This document shows positions 13,466 through 24,170 of a stretch of 64,000 bases of DNA, one piece after another. The position numbers and the translations under genes are program-made. The notes below the pieces were generated by a model. That model saw only the letters and a list, made by a program, of their open reading frames with translations. It was not told the DNA's origin and did not search any database. Source of the DNA: Phycomyces blakesleeanus NRRL 1555(-) (taxonomy: Eukaryota > Mucoromycota > Mucoromycetes > Mucorales > Phycomycetaceae); NCBI RefSeq assembly GCF_001638985.1, contig NW_017265145.1:620001-684000 (forward strand). Reading direction: 5' to 3'. How positions within the stretch are numbered: the first letter of the stretch is position 1; every line of letters starts with the position of its first letter.

Positions 13466-14290
13466 ATATAAAGATGGTTTTTGTAAAGTGTATATCGTGT
13501 TCCAAGCAGTTCAGATTGTATAAAATGTAGTTAAGTCTTGTTTATCTAAGCAGTATAGAGTATGAGAGCGTTAATACTACACGAAGACGAACAGGGCATG
13601 GAATATAGGAGAGAAAGTGAGAATATTTTTTGCTATCCGAAACAGAGCGTCTAGGCATTGTCATGAATAAAATAAATATTGATTAATTCAGCAAAGAGGT
13701 ATATCTTTTTAATAGTTCCTATTAAACTATATAAAGATACATGTTCGAAAGCAATTTCAAGACTTTGTCTCGTAGTATTTATATATTAAATAACATTATG
13801 CCTTTATACACATCGCTGCATTATGTCCCTGTGCCTATTAAGGATTGTACTTCACTCTAAAACTGTCAGTATATGCGCCCTTTTAATTGATCTAAGGAAG
13901 TATTTACATATATACAGCTATTTCTAATATGTTCATTTAGTATAAACCTTCTATATATTATATCTATATGTCTTTTGTGTATACCTTGGTACTATAATAA
14001 AAAAATCTGACTGAATAACATTTTATCTATGAATTTGTTTTTCACTGATAGTAAAATTACTTTTCTAGTATGAAAGATACATTCCACTTGGTTTTAAAGA
14101 TATATATATAAATACTATAGACACTTGCATATAACATATAGCTATTCATACCTCTATATTTATTTTTATTCATAACACCCTAGTTCGTCTTAGCCTTAAT
14201 AAATCCTTAAAATCTGAAAATGAATAACTGGAGCATAGTATTTCTTTTTTTATTTAAAAAATTATATAATAGCTACTGTGAATAAAGTGA

Positions 14291-14420
14291 AGTGTTAGTT
14301 TAGAAAACTATCTAATTCAATTCGTATCAATAAAAAGTATATTTTATTCTCTCTTTGGCTTTATTCTATGATTTCCTATGGGCTCTTTTTTTTACTTTGT
14401 TATAGTAAAAGGATAACCAA
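14291..14420 (-). repeat. arm of an inverted repeat family (copy 1)
   Basis: Reads as the reverse complement of 15062-15204 along its length, including TTAGTTTAGAAAACTAT, TATCAATAAAAAGTAT and TTTGTTATAGTAAAAGGA. Identity is moderate with small gaps, so it is not recent. It may belong to an LTR or a foldback element; no terminal duplication was found. Confidence 0.6.
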
Positions 14421-14461
14421 ACCAGAAAAGAGTTTCATTTTTGATATGGGCTGCTCTTTTA

Positions 14462-14575
14462 ATGCTATAACACAACCAAAGTTAGTCAACCCCACTGGGA
14501 ACCGTAAACAAGAACAAAAGAATAAAAACATAATAGTAAATAAATAACTTTTATTGAATAAAATATTGTTCTCTT
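14462..14575 (+). repeat. related repeat segment (copy 2, more diverged)
   Basis: Resembles 15070-15175 in direct orientation: a TATAACA-CAA start, CAACCCCACTGGGAACC against CAAACCCACTGGGGATC, then an A-rich stretch and CTTTTTATTGA-like sequence. It lies about 40 bp from copy 1 in the opposite orientation, making a near-palindromic pair. Confidence 0.45.
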
Positions 14576-15061
14576 TTAAATCTTTTTTAGACCTACTCAG
14601 ACATGATGAATATCTGTTTAGGTCATCTTCCTACTATTTTAACTTGTATAAATTTTATAACATATTACCACTGACTAGAACGTTTTGAATACATAGATAG
14701 ATAGGAATACAGAGAGTTTAATGATATGTCATTGATACAACTCTTGTGGTACTTATACACATTCATAAGATGAAGGCATCTAAGCTATAGCTTTTACATA
14801 GAACATATCGGGTATATTTTTAATAGAGGTGATGTAATTTGTCCTGGTTAACAGGAAAGGAAAAACCAAATGATATAAAATTAAGTACCTGTATTTACTA
14901 TGTCAACTCTGACATATAAATCCTTACATTTTTTAAGCTAGATCTTTTCTAATTATATTGTGCGCAAAAAGGAATCACTTTGGTTGCTGTTCACAAAAGG
15001 GAACTACGTGTAATCCTTGCCCTAATTGGCTAGCAAGAATTTGTCGTTCCCGATCTGGGTT

Positions 15062-15204
15062 GGCCTTCCTTTTACTATAACAAAGTCAAAAGATCAAACC
15101 CACTGGGGATCAAGGAGTATACGTAAAATCAAAGAGAGGATAAAAGATACTTTTTATTGATATGAATTGAATTGTCTTATATAGTTTTCTAAACTAATAC
15201 TGCG
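15062..15204 (+). repeat. arm of an inverted repeat family (copy 3)
   Basis: Inverted partner of 14291-14420, about 640 bp away. It ends 177 bp from the 3' side of the tRNA-Asn gene. Confidence 0.6.
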
Positions 15205-15380
15205 CATTATCCGCAGTAGTTATTATTTATATTTAATTAAAGAAATAGTCATTATACTGCGGTTAATGCTCAGGAAGATATTACTGCGCATAAAGAAGTA
15301 CTGCGGTTAACTATCTTCAGATTTTACGGATTCATCAAAATAATGTCCAACAAATTTACAGACGAAAAATAAAAGTAAGC

Positions 15381-15452
15381 GCTCCCGGGTGGGCTCGAAC
15401 CACCAACCTCCTGATTAACAGTCAGACGCGCTGCCAATTGCGCCACGGAAGC
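15381..15452 (-). tRNA. tRNA-Asn (anticodon GTT)
   Basis: The reverse complement folds as a cloverleaf. The 7-bp acceptor stem is GCTTCCG/CGGGAGC with one G-T pair. The D arm is GCGCAATTGGCAGCGC. The anticodon arm TCTGA-CTGTTAA-TCAGG carries GTT. The T arm GGTGG-TTCGAGC-CCACC contains the B-box GGTTCGAGCCC. It has no intron. T-runs just downstream on the minus strand (15374-15371 and 15369-15365) would act as the RNA polymerase III terminator. Retrotransposon LTRs are clustered on its upstream side, from 15741 rightward. Confidence 0.93.
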
Positions 15453-15740
15453 TTACGATGCTAATATCAGATTGCGCTAAGCTGATAAATCAATGGCCAA
15501 GCAATATAAAAACAGGCAAAGAAGTATACTTGATAATAAAGAAGTATACTTAAAGAAGTACAATCAAACAGACAAAATAATATAGTAGATAAAAAGATGA
15601 TTTTATTATGAACAATTGCTATTGATATTTATACTAATTATTTGGAATGTTTGTCTTGGGGTCTTATTCAATATGATGCCTCATCTGTAAGAATGTTAAT
15701 TGAATTATTGTTTCTGCTATATAAGAATGTGAGTGAGGGT

Positions 15741-16821
15741 TGTTGTGGTGGTTGAAGTTGAAGAAGTTTTTAAGAGGAAGAATTGAAGATTTGAGATTAG
15801 GAACGAAGATTTGTGAGAACTTGTGTAGGTTTTGTTTATTGAGAAAGGATTTTATATCAAAGTTTGACCAGGTTCCTATACTGAACTACTACTGCTATTT
15901 ATATTGTTTTGGATTGGGAAAATTATATGACTGGGTGTGGTGATCCAGACACTCGGATGTTGGATTTATCACATATAAGAACATATTCATATTGGGATAG
16001 CGTAGTAGCTATCATCTTGTCAGTATAAAATATATATAAACGATTAAGTAATCAGCCCAATAATTATTACAGTTAGTACTGTAGATAATATCTTAAAGAT
16101 TGTTAAGATAATTATATCATACTGCCGGGTAAACTGTGTCAGATCGATATGGAGCTAATTTAGTAGGAAGTCCTAAAGCTCTAGTATAAAAGAGAAAAGA
16201 ATAGCTAAGAGCTAAAGAAGTACAATTTATGACTTGATGTCATAATTGTAACACCAACACTGGTTAAGCAGTAAATACACTCTAATAACCAAATATAGTA
16301 AAGGAAGAAAGCCTTAAGAAACTAAGACGTAATGACAAGAGCAGATTGTGTTTTCTTATAAAAAGGGACACTTTTTATTTATGAATAAAAAAAACTTATA
16401 TACAGTCTCAAAGTATTTCTATACGTCTCTATTATCAAATATTTTATTTTTCTATTGTTTCGTACCTGAAATACCACACTGGGGTCAGGTAATCGATCCT
16501 ATCTGAGCCTTAATCAGAGCAACATGATCTTGGGATAATTAATGTATGATTAATTATATAAATGTGTGTAGTCCCAATGAAGTATTAACATCAAAAGTAA
16601 ATGTGTTTATGAGTTATAATTATGCTTATAATAATCCACTGATGTATCCCATATTATGGTGATATCATCATATGAAATATAATCACTATCATGTATGCTA
16701 AACCTGTGTGTTAAATAATAAAGTAATCGGTAGACACCTTTGACTGGAATAGCTGAGGCCTTATATTATTTCCTTCAGACTTATTCTCAATTACAGCAGT
16801 AGTCAATACTCATTTACAACA
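15741..16821 (-). mobile_element. old solo LTR of family LTR1 (copy D), split by LTR2 copy A
   Basis: Starts TGTTGTGG and ends TTTACAACA. The left part matches the LTR1 copy at 18673-19303 around GAGAACTTGTGTAGG and ACTACTACTGCTATTTATAT. The right part (about 16650-16821) matches its other end: GACTGGAATAGCTGAGG, TCAGACTTATTCTCA, CAATACTCATTTACAACA. Removing LTR2 copy A and its 5-bp duplication leaves about 530 bp against 631 bp for intact copies. No 5-bp target duplication survives (AGGGT against GTCTA), in keeping with age. Strand is given relative to LTR1 copy A. Confidence 0.75.
15936..16478 (+). mobile_element. solo LTR of family LTR2 (copy A)
   Basis: A 543-bp unit, TGTGGTGATCCAG to CTGAAATACCACA, flanked by the perfect 5-bp duplication CTGGG (15931-15935 and 16479-16483). 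TG...CA ends with 6-bp inverted termini and a 5-bp duplication fit an LTR retrotransposon integrase. A TATAAAAG box (near 16187) suggests plus-strand promoter orientation. It is inserted in LTR1 copy D. No internal retrotransposon sequence accompanies it, so it is a solo LTR left by recombination. Confidence 0.85.
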
Positions 16822-16865
16822 GTCTATATAAATGCACAATACGAATAGCAATAGAAGATCATCTC

Positions 16866-17496
16866 TGTTGTGAATGAGTATTGATTACTGCTGAATCTGA
16901 GAGTAAGACTGAAGGATAAAATAATATCCTCAGCTATTCCAGTCAAACGGATCTCCCTTTATGATATTATCTAATACACAGATCATCATACACATAATTG
17001 ATTATTTATTATTATCACCATGACATGGGATATACAAATACATATACATTATATATATGGCATCATTATATTTCATCTACATATTTCTTTTATTATACAA
17101 ATACTTAATTGAGAGACTACAACTACAACTATCTAATATTATGAAACATTACCCGAGTATCTGGGTCAGAATACTAAAATATTACCAATAGCATAAATGC
17201 TCTTCTTTACCAAAACTCTTGGACTGATCTGACTGGAGAAGTATCATATCAATTGGTCTTTCCGGATCTTTCCAGAAGAACAATACTCCTGGAAGATGAC
17301 TCATCGTGATAAAGATTACTTAAGCACACACTGAATTACAAATTAGAAAAACATATAAATATCAGTAGATAGTTCCGTGTAGAAAGACAATCGAATTTTA
17401 TCATTCTTTACTTTTCTTTTGAAATAAACAACCTACACAAGTTCTCACGAATTCTTTTGTCTATATTATATTTTGCTTTATTTTCTCCCCACAACA
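16866..17496 (+). mobile_element. solo LTR of family LTR1 (copy A)
   Basis: A 631-bp unit, TGTTGTGAATG to CCCCACAACA, flanked by the perfect 5-bp duplication ATCTC (16861-16865 and 17497-17501). It is the same length as copy B at 18673-19303 and nearly identical in inverted orientation, so both are recent. It sits 121 bp before the first in-frame Met of the FAR1/MULE gene and probably displaced its promoter or first exon. Confidence 0.9.
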
Positions 17497-18522
17497 ATCT
17501 CCTTTCTGATTTTTTCACTTCTTCTAATAAAACAAAGTCTCACCATACTCTTATCTGCACTTGTTTTATTTTATATCTTATTTTTACCTCATACATAACA
17601 CTGTGGCTATTTCTAAGATGCAGGAGTATGCACTTGCTAACAACTTCACTCTTGCGACTAAAGACCGTAAACCAACCTGGGTTTACTTAAAGTGCACCAG
17701 GGGTGGTCACTATAGAAACACTCATAAACTTGAAGACTGCGATCATGTAAAAATCTACCCTAGTTCGAAAATTGGATGTCCTTACATGATAAAACTATCT
17801 TACAAGAAAGGAATCAAAGGATATCTTCCCTTGAAAGCTTCTAGTGAAATGGAGAGCTATCACAATCATCCTCTTGATGACAAATGCTTGGAATCGACTC
17901 TGAAAGGCAGATTGTCGAGAGTTACTGCCGAAGATGCCAAGCAGATATCTAAACTTGTTGAGACAAAGGCCAAGACTCGTGAGATTCAAAGGGCTATCAC
18001 AGACAAAAAAAGACGATGGTCATAAGCTGTACGTTAGCGATATCAACAATATCAAGGCTGACTTTGCTCGAGTTTCTGCCCCTGTTGCCCAGAATACGGA
18101 TACTGGACTTGTTAAGATAATGGAAGCAAAAGGTTACTAGGTGCGTTATGATGTAAATGGGGACAATTCACTGGAGAGGGTGTTTTTTATCAATCAGAAG
18201 ATGATGGAGAGAGCTCGTCGCTTCTCAGAAGTTATGGTGGTAGATGCTACATATTCTACCAATAACTTGTCAATGCCGCTGATTTGCGTGGAAGGTATTC
18301 ACAACCTCGGAGGAGAAACCCTCAAATCGTTTCCCATTGCCTTTGCCTGGGTCTCTAACGAGCAGCAAGGCACATATCTTTGGTTCCTCCAGCAACTCAA
18401 GGCACTTGTTTTTGAAGACAAGGCTCTTAGCACAGTTTTTGTGACAGACAAGTGTGCTGCACTTATGAATGCTCTTGATGTTGTGTTTCCAAACAACAGA
18501 AAGCTGCTTTGTTACTGGCACA

Positions 18523-19698
18523 TGTGGTATTTCAGGTACGAAACAATAGAAAAATAAAATATTTGATAATAGAGACGTATAGAAATACTTTGAGACTGTA
18601 TATCAGTTTTTATTCATAAATAAAAAGTGTCCCTTTTTATAAGAAAACACAATCTGCTCTTGTCATTACGTCTGTTATGGGGAGAAAATAAAGCAAAATA
18701 TAATATAGACAAAAGAATTCGTGAGAACTTGTGTAGGTTGTTTATTTCAAAAGAAAAGTAAAGAATGATAAAATTCGATTGTCTTTCTACACGGAACTAT
18801 CTACTGATATTTATATGTTTTTCTAATTTGTAATTCAGTGTGTGCTTAAGTAATCTTTATCACGATGAGTCATCTTCCAGGAGTATTGTTCTTCTGGAAA
18901 GATCCGGAAAGACCAATTGATATGATACTTCTCCAGTCAGATCAGTCCAAGAGTTTTGGTAAAGAAGAGCATTTATGCTATTGGTAATATTTTAGTATTC
19001 CGACCCAGATACTCGGGTAATGTTTCATAATATTAGATAGTTGTAGTTGTAGTCTCTCAATTAAGTATTTGTATAATAAAAGAAATATGTAGATGAAATA
19101 TAATGATGCCATATATATAATGTATATGTATTTGTATATCCCATGTCATGGTGATAATAATAAATAATCAATTATGTGTATGATGATCTGTGTATTAGAT
19201 AATATCATAAAGGGAGATCCGTTTGACTGGAATAGCTGAGGATATTATTTTATCCTTCAGTCTTACTCTCAGATTCAGCAGTAATCAATACTCATTCACA
19301 ACAACGTCTTAGTTTCTTAAGGCTTTCTTCCTTTACTATATTTGGTTATTAGAGTGTATTTACTGCTTAACTAGTGTCGGTGTTACAATTATGACATCAA
19401 GTCATAAATTGTACTTCTTTAGCTCTTAGCTATTCTTTTCTCTTTTATACTAGAGCTTTAGGACTTCCTACTAAATTAGCTCCATATCGATCTGACACAG
19501 TTTACCCGGCAGTATGATATAATTATCTTAACAATCTTTAAGATATTATCTACAGTACTAACTGTAATAATTATTGGGCTGATTACTTAATCGTTTATAT
19601 ATATTTTATACTGACAAGATGATAGCTACTATGCTATCCCAATATGAATATGTTCTTATATGTGATAAATCCAACATCCGAGTGTCTGGATCACCACA
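18523..19698 (-). mobile_element. solo LTR of family LTR2 (copy B), interrupted by LTR1 copy B
   Basis: TGTGGTATTTCAG to CTGGATCACCACA, inverted relative to LTR2 copy A. It is flanked by the 5-bp duplication GCACA (18518-18522 and 19699-19703). Without the nested 631-bp LTR and its 5-bp duplication it is 540 bp, against 543 bp for copy A. It interrupts the MULE catalytic domain between the second Asp and the Glu. Confidence 0.87.
18673..19303 (-). mobile_element. solo LTR of family LTR1 (copy B), nested in LTR2 copy B
   Basis: A 631-bp unit, TGTTATGGGG to CATTCACAACA, with the 5-bp duplication ACGTC (18668-18672 and 19304-19308). LTR2 copy A at 15936-16478 shows the unoccupied target sequence (reverse complement of CTAAGACGTAATG), which confirms both boundaries. 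It is a near-identical inverted copy of 16866-17496. Confidence 0.92.
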
Positions 19699-20847
19699 GC
19701 ACATGCTGAATAGTGTGGAAAAGGCTTTTTCGGGAAAAGTTGGCTCGGTACAAAAAAAGGAAGAGCTGACAGAATATATATCCAATATGATCCATAGCAA
19801 AAGTAAGAAGGAGTTTGACTGGGCTCTGAATAAGTTCAACGCTGTATCTGCTGGTTCTGAAGTAGAAAATGGCAATGTGAAAGCGCCAGTCTCGGCATAT
19901 TTTCATGACAGGTGGATTATATGCCAAGAGAAGTGGGCAGGTTATCTTACTCAGAAGATAATGCATTTTGGATGCACAACATCTCAAAGAGTGGAAAGTG
20001 TCCATCAAACCTTAAAGAGAGGTATATCTGCAATAGCTTCTCTGGATCTCGCCTTTGAAAATATTTCAAGATATATCGAGAGGCTTGAGAGAGACTTCTG
20101 GAATGTGGAGATCAGGGAATCTACCACGGTTGACCCTCTTGTTGGACGAAACAAGCTTTTGTCTAGACTGCTCATGAAGGTCTCAAAGCGAGCTTTGCTG
20201 GTAATAGACCAAGAGGTTCGACTGAAATGTGAAAGCAGTATTGTTTGTGAATGTATGAACAAGCTCCAGTATGGTATACCTTGTCGCCATTCTTTGCCTG
20301 CTGGAAGGGATATCTATATTTCTGATATCCCTGAAAGGTGGGTTATTGATCCTCGTAATGTAAAGCCAAGGGACAACACTTGTCGGGAAAACTTCCAGCT
20401 TGAGGAAAGACCAGAGGTGTGGATGGAGGAAGTAATTAAACTCGAGTCACTGTTTCGGTCCTGTGAGGGCAGCCAGCAAGTGGCTAACCTCCTGAATAAG
20501 ATCAAGAAGGTCACTTCTGAATTCGAAGGCAAAACTGGGCACTCTTCGATTAACTTTCAAGCCCCAGAAAAAATCAAGTACCCTGGCAGACGGAAGGGTA
20601 GTGCACGTCCAAAGTACCTCCCCAAAGACTTTGGTCGGGCAAACTGGAGAAAGATCAGTGTTTCGTCTGGTCATGTAAGATAAAAAAAAATAAGATAACA
20701 AAGTATTAATATGTATCTTGAAATACTAGGCTGGCCTTAAGGCAATGGTTAGACTGAGAGCTAAAATGAGGGAGGGAAAGCCTGCAGCTACACAAAAAAC
20801 AAAAAACAAAAAACAAAACAAAAACAAACAAGAGCCTCTCAACCCAG

Positions 20848-21180
20848 GTAAGATGTGTTCTTATTTTACAATGTAATTGAATCTATGAGAAAGGATTCCC
20901 ATCTTATACTTTCATGTTTTTTTAGTCGATGCTACCAAAAAAAAAAAACAAATAAAGCAAGAGCCTCTTGACCCTGGTAAGATGTGTTTTTATTTTACTT
21001 TAATTGAATTTATGTGGAGGGATGTTGTCTTACACGAATATGCTTTTTAGTCGATGCCACCAAAAATAAAACAACAAAAATAAAACAAGAGTTTCTCGAC
21101 CCAGGTAATATGCTTTCTTATTTTACAGTGTAATTGAATCCATAAAGAGAACTATCGTCTTATACTTATATACTTTTTAG
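20848..21180 (+). repeat. tandem intron-exon repeat inside the MULE gene
   Basis: About 128-bp units repeated in tandem: intron 20848-20925 with exon 20926-20976 (51 bp), intron 20977-21050 with exon 21051-21104 (54 bp), then intron 21105-21180 before the next exon. Each intron has a GTAAGATG/GTAATATG donor and a CTTTTTAG or TTTTTTAG acceptor. Each exon starts TCGATGC-ACCAAAA and ends GACCC(T/A)G. Both exons are multiples of three and phase 1 at both ends, so they can be added or lost without changing frame. They encode DAT-lysine-rich-KQEPLDP-like linkers. Confidence 0.85.
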
Positions 21181-21958
21181 TTGATGCCCCCCCAAAAAAA
21201 TGGGTTAAAAAGACCCGCCACCGCCCTAGAAGATTACCAGTATGATAATCGCACCTCTGTTGGCAAGAGGGTCAAATTCCAGCCCGGTTTTCCTGTCTCT
21301 CATGAGATAGTCGATGATGTCAAGGGTGGGTTTAGCCCTACTGCTGACGGGTGGTGTGGTTTTCGGATCCTTGCCCACTTGATCTACAAAGATCAAAATA
21401 AGTTTCCACTTGTAAAAAGGGATATGCTAGCCGCCCTGCCAAAATACAAAACATTGTACACAAATACCTTCGGCACTGACACAAGACAACTAGAAAAAAT
21501 CATTCAACATGGCTCTCAACTCGATTATAGCAACACCAGCAACACAAACACCAACTCCAACACCAACTTCATCCCAGTATGTTCAGATGCCAGTATGTGG
21601 TTTAACACACCCGACTGTGCTCAACTAGCTGCGGACACATATACACGACCAGTCTGCGTCTACTCAGACAACCGCAACACCCCCTCAACAACCTTTCTCC
21701 CATTTGCCCTTCCCAACAACAAAACCAAACAACGACAACCTCTGATTTTTAATCATGTTAACAGTAATCACTGGACAACAGTTGACCTTTCCCGTAATAT
21801 CTCTAGAAAATGGCCAACCGTTCCTGAATTATTTTTTTTTAGGTTGTGCCAGAAATAAGATTGATGATAACTTTGATACTTACTGGAACAAGTTCAAAGA
21901 ATTTAACAAGCATGATCGCCGAAATGCCATGCTCTCTCTCCATTCTGATCTAGATTAA

Positions 21959-23190
21959 CCAATTGATCTTACTCCAAAATAATTTCTTTTCGATATTCTT
22001 TTCTATTTTATTACTCTTTTAATTATACTTTATTACTTATATTTTATTAGCTAGATCTTTTCTTATTTATTTACTCATTTACTTTTATATTTTATTAGCT
22101 AGACAATCTTTTTTAAATCTTTATAAATCTTATCAATTTGTTTCTTTGCATCAACATAAGCTATCTATCACTTGTGGGTTAAATGACTCTCCGCTCTGTT
22201 TTTTCCTAGAGATCATTCGTGGGAAGTACTTTACCCTTCGAGTTACACTTATAACCAGCGAATTAAAACCATAAATATCGGATGGTGTTACACGGATCGA
22301 GCCAAACTATCTTCGAATATGTTATATTATGCATTTGCATCTACTTATTTTATCAATTAAAGTCTTGGCTCTCTATAACTTTGGATCCAAGTAGTGTATA
22401 GATATATGTATGTGTTCTAGGATTTTTAGTTGAATTGAAAGGGTCGATCATGAGAAAACTAACGTAATATCTCAAAAATTTGCTTTTTTCAATAAAATAA
22501 AATATTGTATTTGCTTGTAGAATCACTTTTTTCTCATTTGTTTTCTATGAAACTTTTACTGAATTCATATGTTATCTGAATATATGTAATTAAAAACTTT
22601 TTTTGGTCTTATATGAATATTTTTCATTTTTTGTATTTTTGATAAAATATCTCATGTACATGTTGCAAGGAAATGATAGAAAGAGTTTTTACAGAAGAAA
22701 TAAAAATAAAAAATAAAAAATAAAAACATGAATTTTGTAAAAATATATTAGCTTTACTGCTATGCAAACTTTCTTAGGCATAAAAGGCTTCATTACCTTT
22801 ATATCTATTACGAAAGTTTTTGAAAAAAATGCAAATTATATGGATTATAATCTTTTCCACTTAAATCACATAAAATGAAAATATATGATTTATGTCTCAA
22901 GTTAAATCGTGAAAAAAAGACTCATCAGCAACAGCAGGTATATGATTTGTTGACGGGAACCAAATAGATCTTGTGTTTTTACAGAAATAGGTGTGGTCAC
23001 AATTTTTATTTATTTATTTTATATTGTGCGTTTATTGCATGAGAACTACAATAAAAAAGACATTGCATTGAAAATGAACTCTTTAAAATGTAAAGTAAAA
23101 TTCTAGAAACCTCTATAATTATACTTATAGAAGCTTTACTTTCAATAAGTAAAATATTGCATCAACAGTTTTCTTGAACACAATTATTCT
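21959..23190. other. AT-rich intergenic region
   Basis: Follows the MULE remnant. No coding frame, RNA gene or clear repeat unit was recognised. Confidence 0.45.
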
Positions 23191-23203
23191 ATCGCCACAT
23201 TTA

Positions 23204-23592
23204 GGACACGACGTTATGCCTCTCGAGCACGATGTTTCTTACACAGTCACGTTTGGGACACGACGTTTTGCCTCTCGGGCACGACGTTTACAAATTGTAT
23301 ATTTTGTATATACTGCATAAAAAAATAGAAATTTTAATATGGTTACTACTTAAGTACACCTAGAAATTCCGTTATATTAAATGAAGATGTACTTTATTCA
23401 TGAATTAAATTATTTATATTTTGATAGATTGATTTTACTCATATAAACTACTTTGGGTGGTTAGGGACCAGATAAAATTGCTGGATGCCGGACAACAAGT
23501 CACTTTTTATGAGGCCGGTAAATGGTGAAAGGCGGAGATTCAATAAACGTAGTGCTCCAGAGAAACGTCGTGCCCGAGAGGAAAAGTGTCTG
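23204..23592. repeat. GACGTT-motif inverted repeat element
   Basis: Two direct copies of a 30-35-bp GC-richer motif, 23204-23233 and 23256-23289 (GGACACGACGTTNTGCCTCTCG then GCACGACGTTT), and one inverted copy at 23562-23592. The arrangement looks like transposon ends with duplicated binding sites or a small non-autonomous element. No target duplication was identified. Confidence 0.6.
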
Positions 23593-23629
23593 GCCCGAAT
23601 AATTAGCGCTATAAGTTACAGAGATTTTT

Positions 23630-23924
23630 GAGGTATTTGGGATTGTTTATGGGTTAGTATCTCAATAATGGGAAAATAGGAAATGTGAGAGTGCTATTTA
23701 TTAAAGAAACAAAATAATATTGTTTATATCTGCTACTATTAAAATCCCTGTAATTCAAATCCCTGTTGTGTAATGGTTGGTTTACACTGCATGAGTGTAT
23801 AGTGTACGTGTGTCTGGCGTGTAATGGTTCCGTAGATTGTTAACTTGCCAGGTTTATTAGCAAGAAGGAACCAGTGTTTGGTTTTGGGGTCTGTTCTTCA
23901 CTCAATTGTGGTGTGTATACCACA
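23630..23924 (+). repeat. left arm of long inverted repeat
   Basis: Positions 23684-23924 (241 bp, TGTGAGAG...ATACCACA) are the inverted match of 24734-24974 with about three differences by eye. The outer 23630-23683 match 24975-25030 only loosely. Confidence 0.85.
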
Positions 23925-23939
23925 ATTTCATTGGCTTTT

Positions 23940-24170
23940 GACTAAAAAAATATATCATATATGTGCCTACTTTCTGCCTAGCTGCCATTTATTCTACTGT
24001 AATGATTAAATAAACTTATATATTTCTTCTTATATTAATAATTTGTTAAGAGAGTATACAAATAAATTTAAATGAAAAAAACAATAATATCCAAATATCT
24101 AGATTAAAATACTAAAATATTACTAATATTATAAATGCCCTGTTTAACTCTGTAGCATATACAATTTAAT
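23940..24170 (+). repeat. faint LTR1-like remnant inside the inverted repeat loop
   Basis: AAAATACTAAAATATTACTAATATTATAAATGC and the preceding TATATTTCTTCTTATATTA...GAGAG resemble the central part of LTR1 copy A in order and spacing. Identity is low, so it is an old fragment at best. Confidence 0.4.

Larger units (their letters stand above)
13466..15380. other. AT-rich intergenic region with decayed repeats
   Basis: No credible coding frame. It holds three related repeat segments, listed separately, and otherwise AT-rich sequence. Confidence 0.5.
17618..21958 (+). pseudogene. FAR1/MULE transposase with SWIM and OTU domains, broken
   Basis: Remains of a Mutator-like transposase. FAR1-type DNA-binding domain at 17618-17990 (QEYALANNF, CPYMIKLSY, HNHPL). 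MULE DDE domain with Asp in VVDATYSTN (18243-18245), Asp in FVTDKCAALMNAL and Glu in RVESVHQTLKRG. SWIM zinc finger CECMNKLQYGIPCRHSLP near 20249-20302. Lysine-rich linker made of repeated mini-exons (20730-21180). OTU-type cysteine protease (DGWCGFRILAHL, NSNHWTTVDL) at 21330-21790. Damage: an extra A in the A7 run at 18007-18013, a TAG at 18138-18140, a 1176-bp nested LTR insertion inside a CYWHML codon context (18523-19698), and apparent shifts in C7/A7 (about 21185-21198) and in the T run near 21830. The N-terminus may have been cut off by LTR1 copy A. Joining across the LTR and removing one target repeat restores frame exactly. Confidence 0.85.

Noticed and set aside
15936..16478. interpretation of LTR2 as a MITE or other DNA transposon
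   Set aside because: TG...CA ends and exact 5-bp duplications at both copies fit LTR integration better; only 6 bp of the termini are perfectly inverted.
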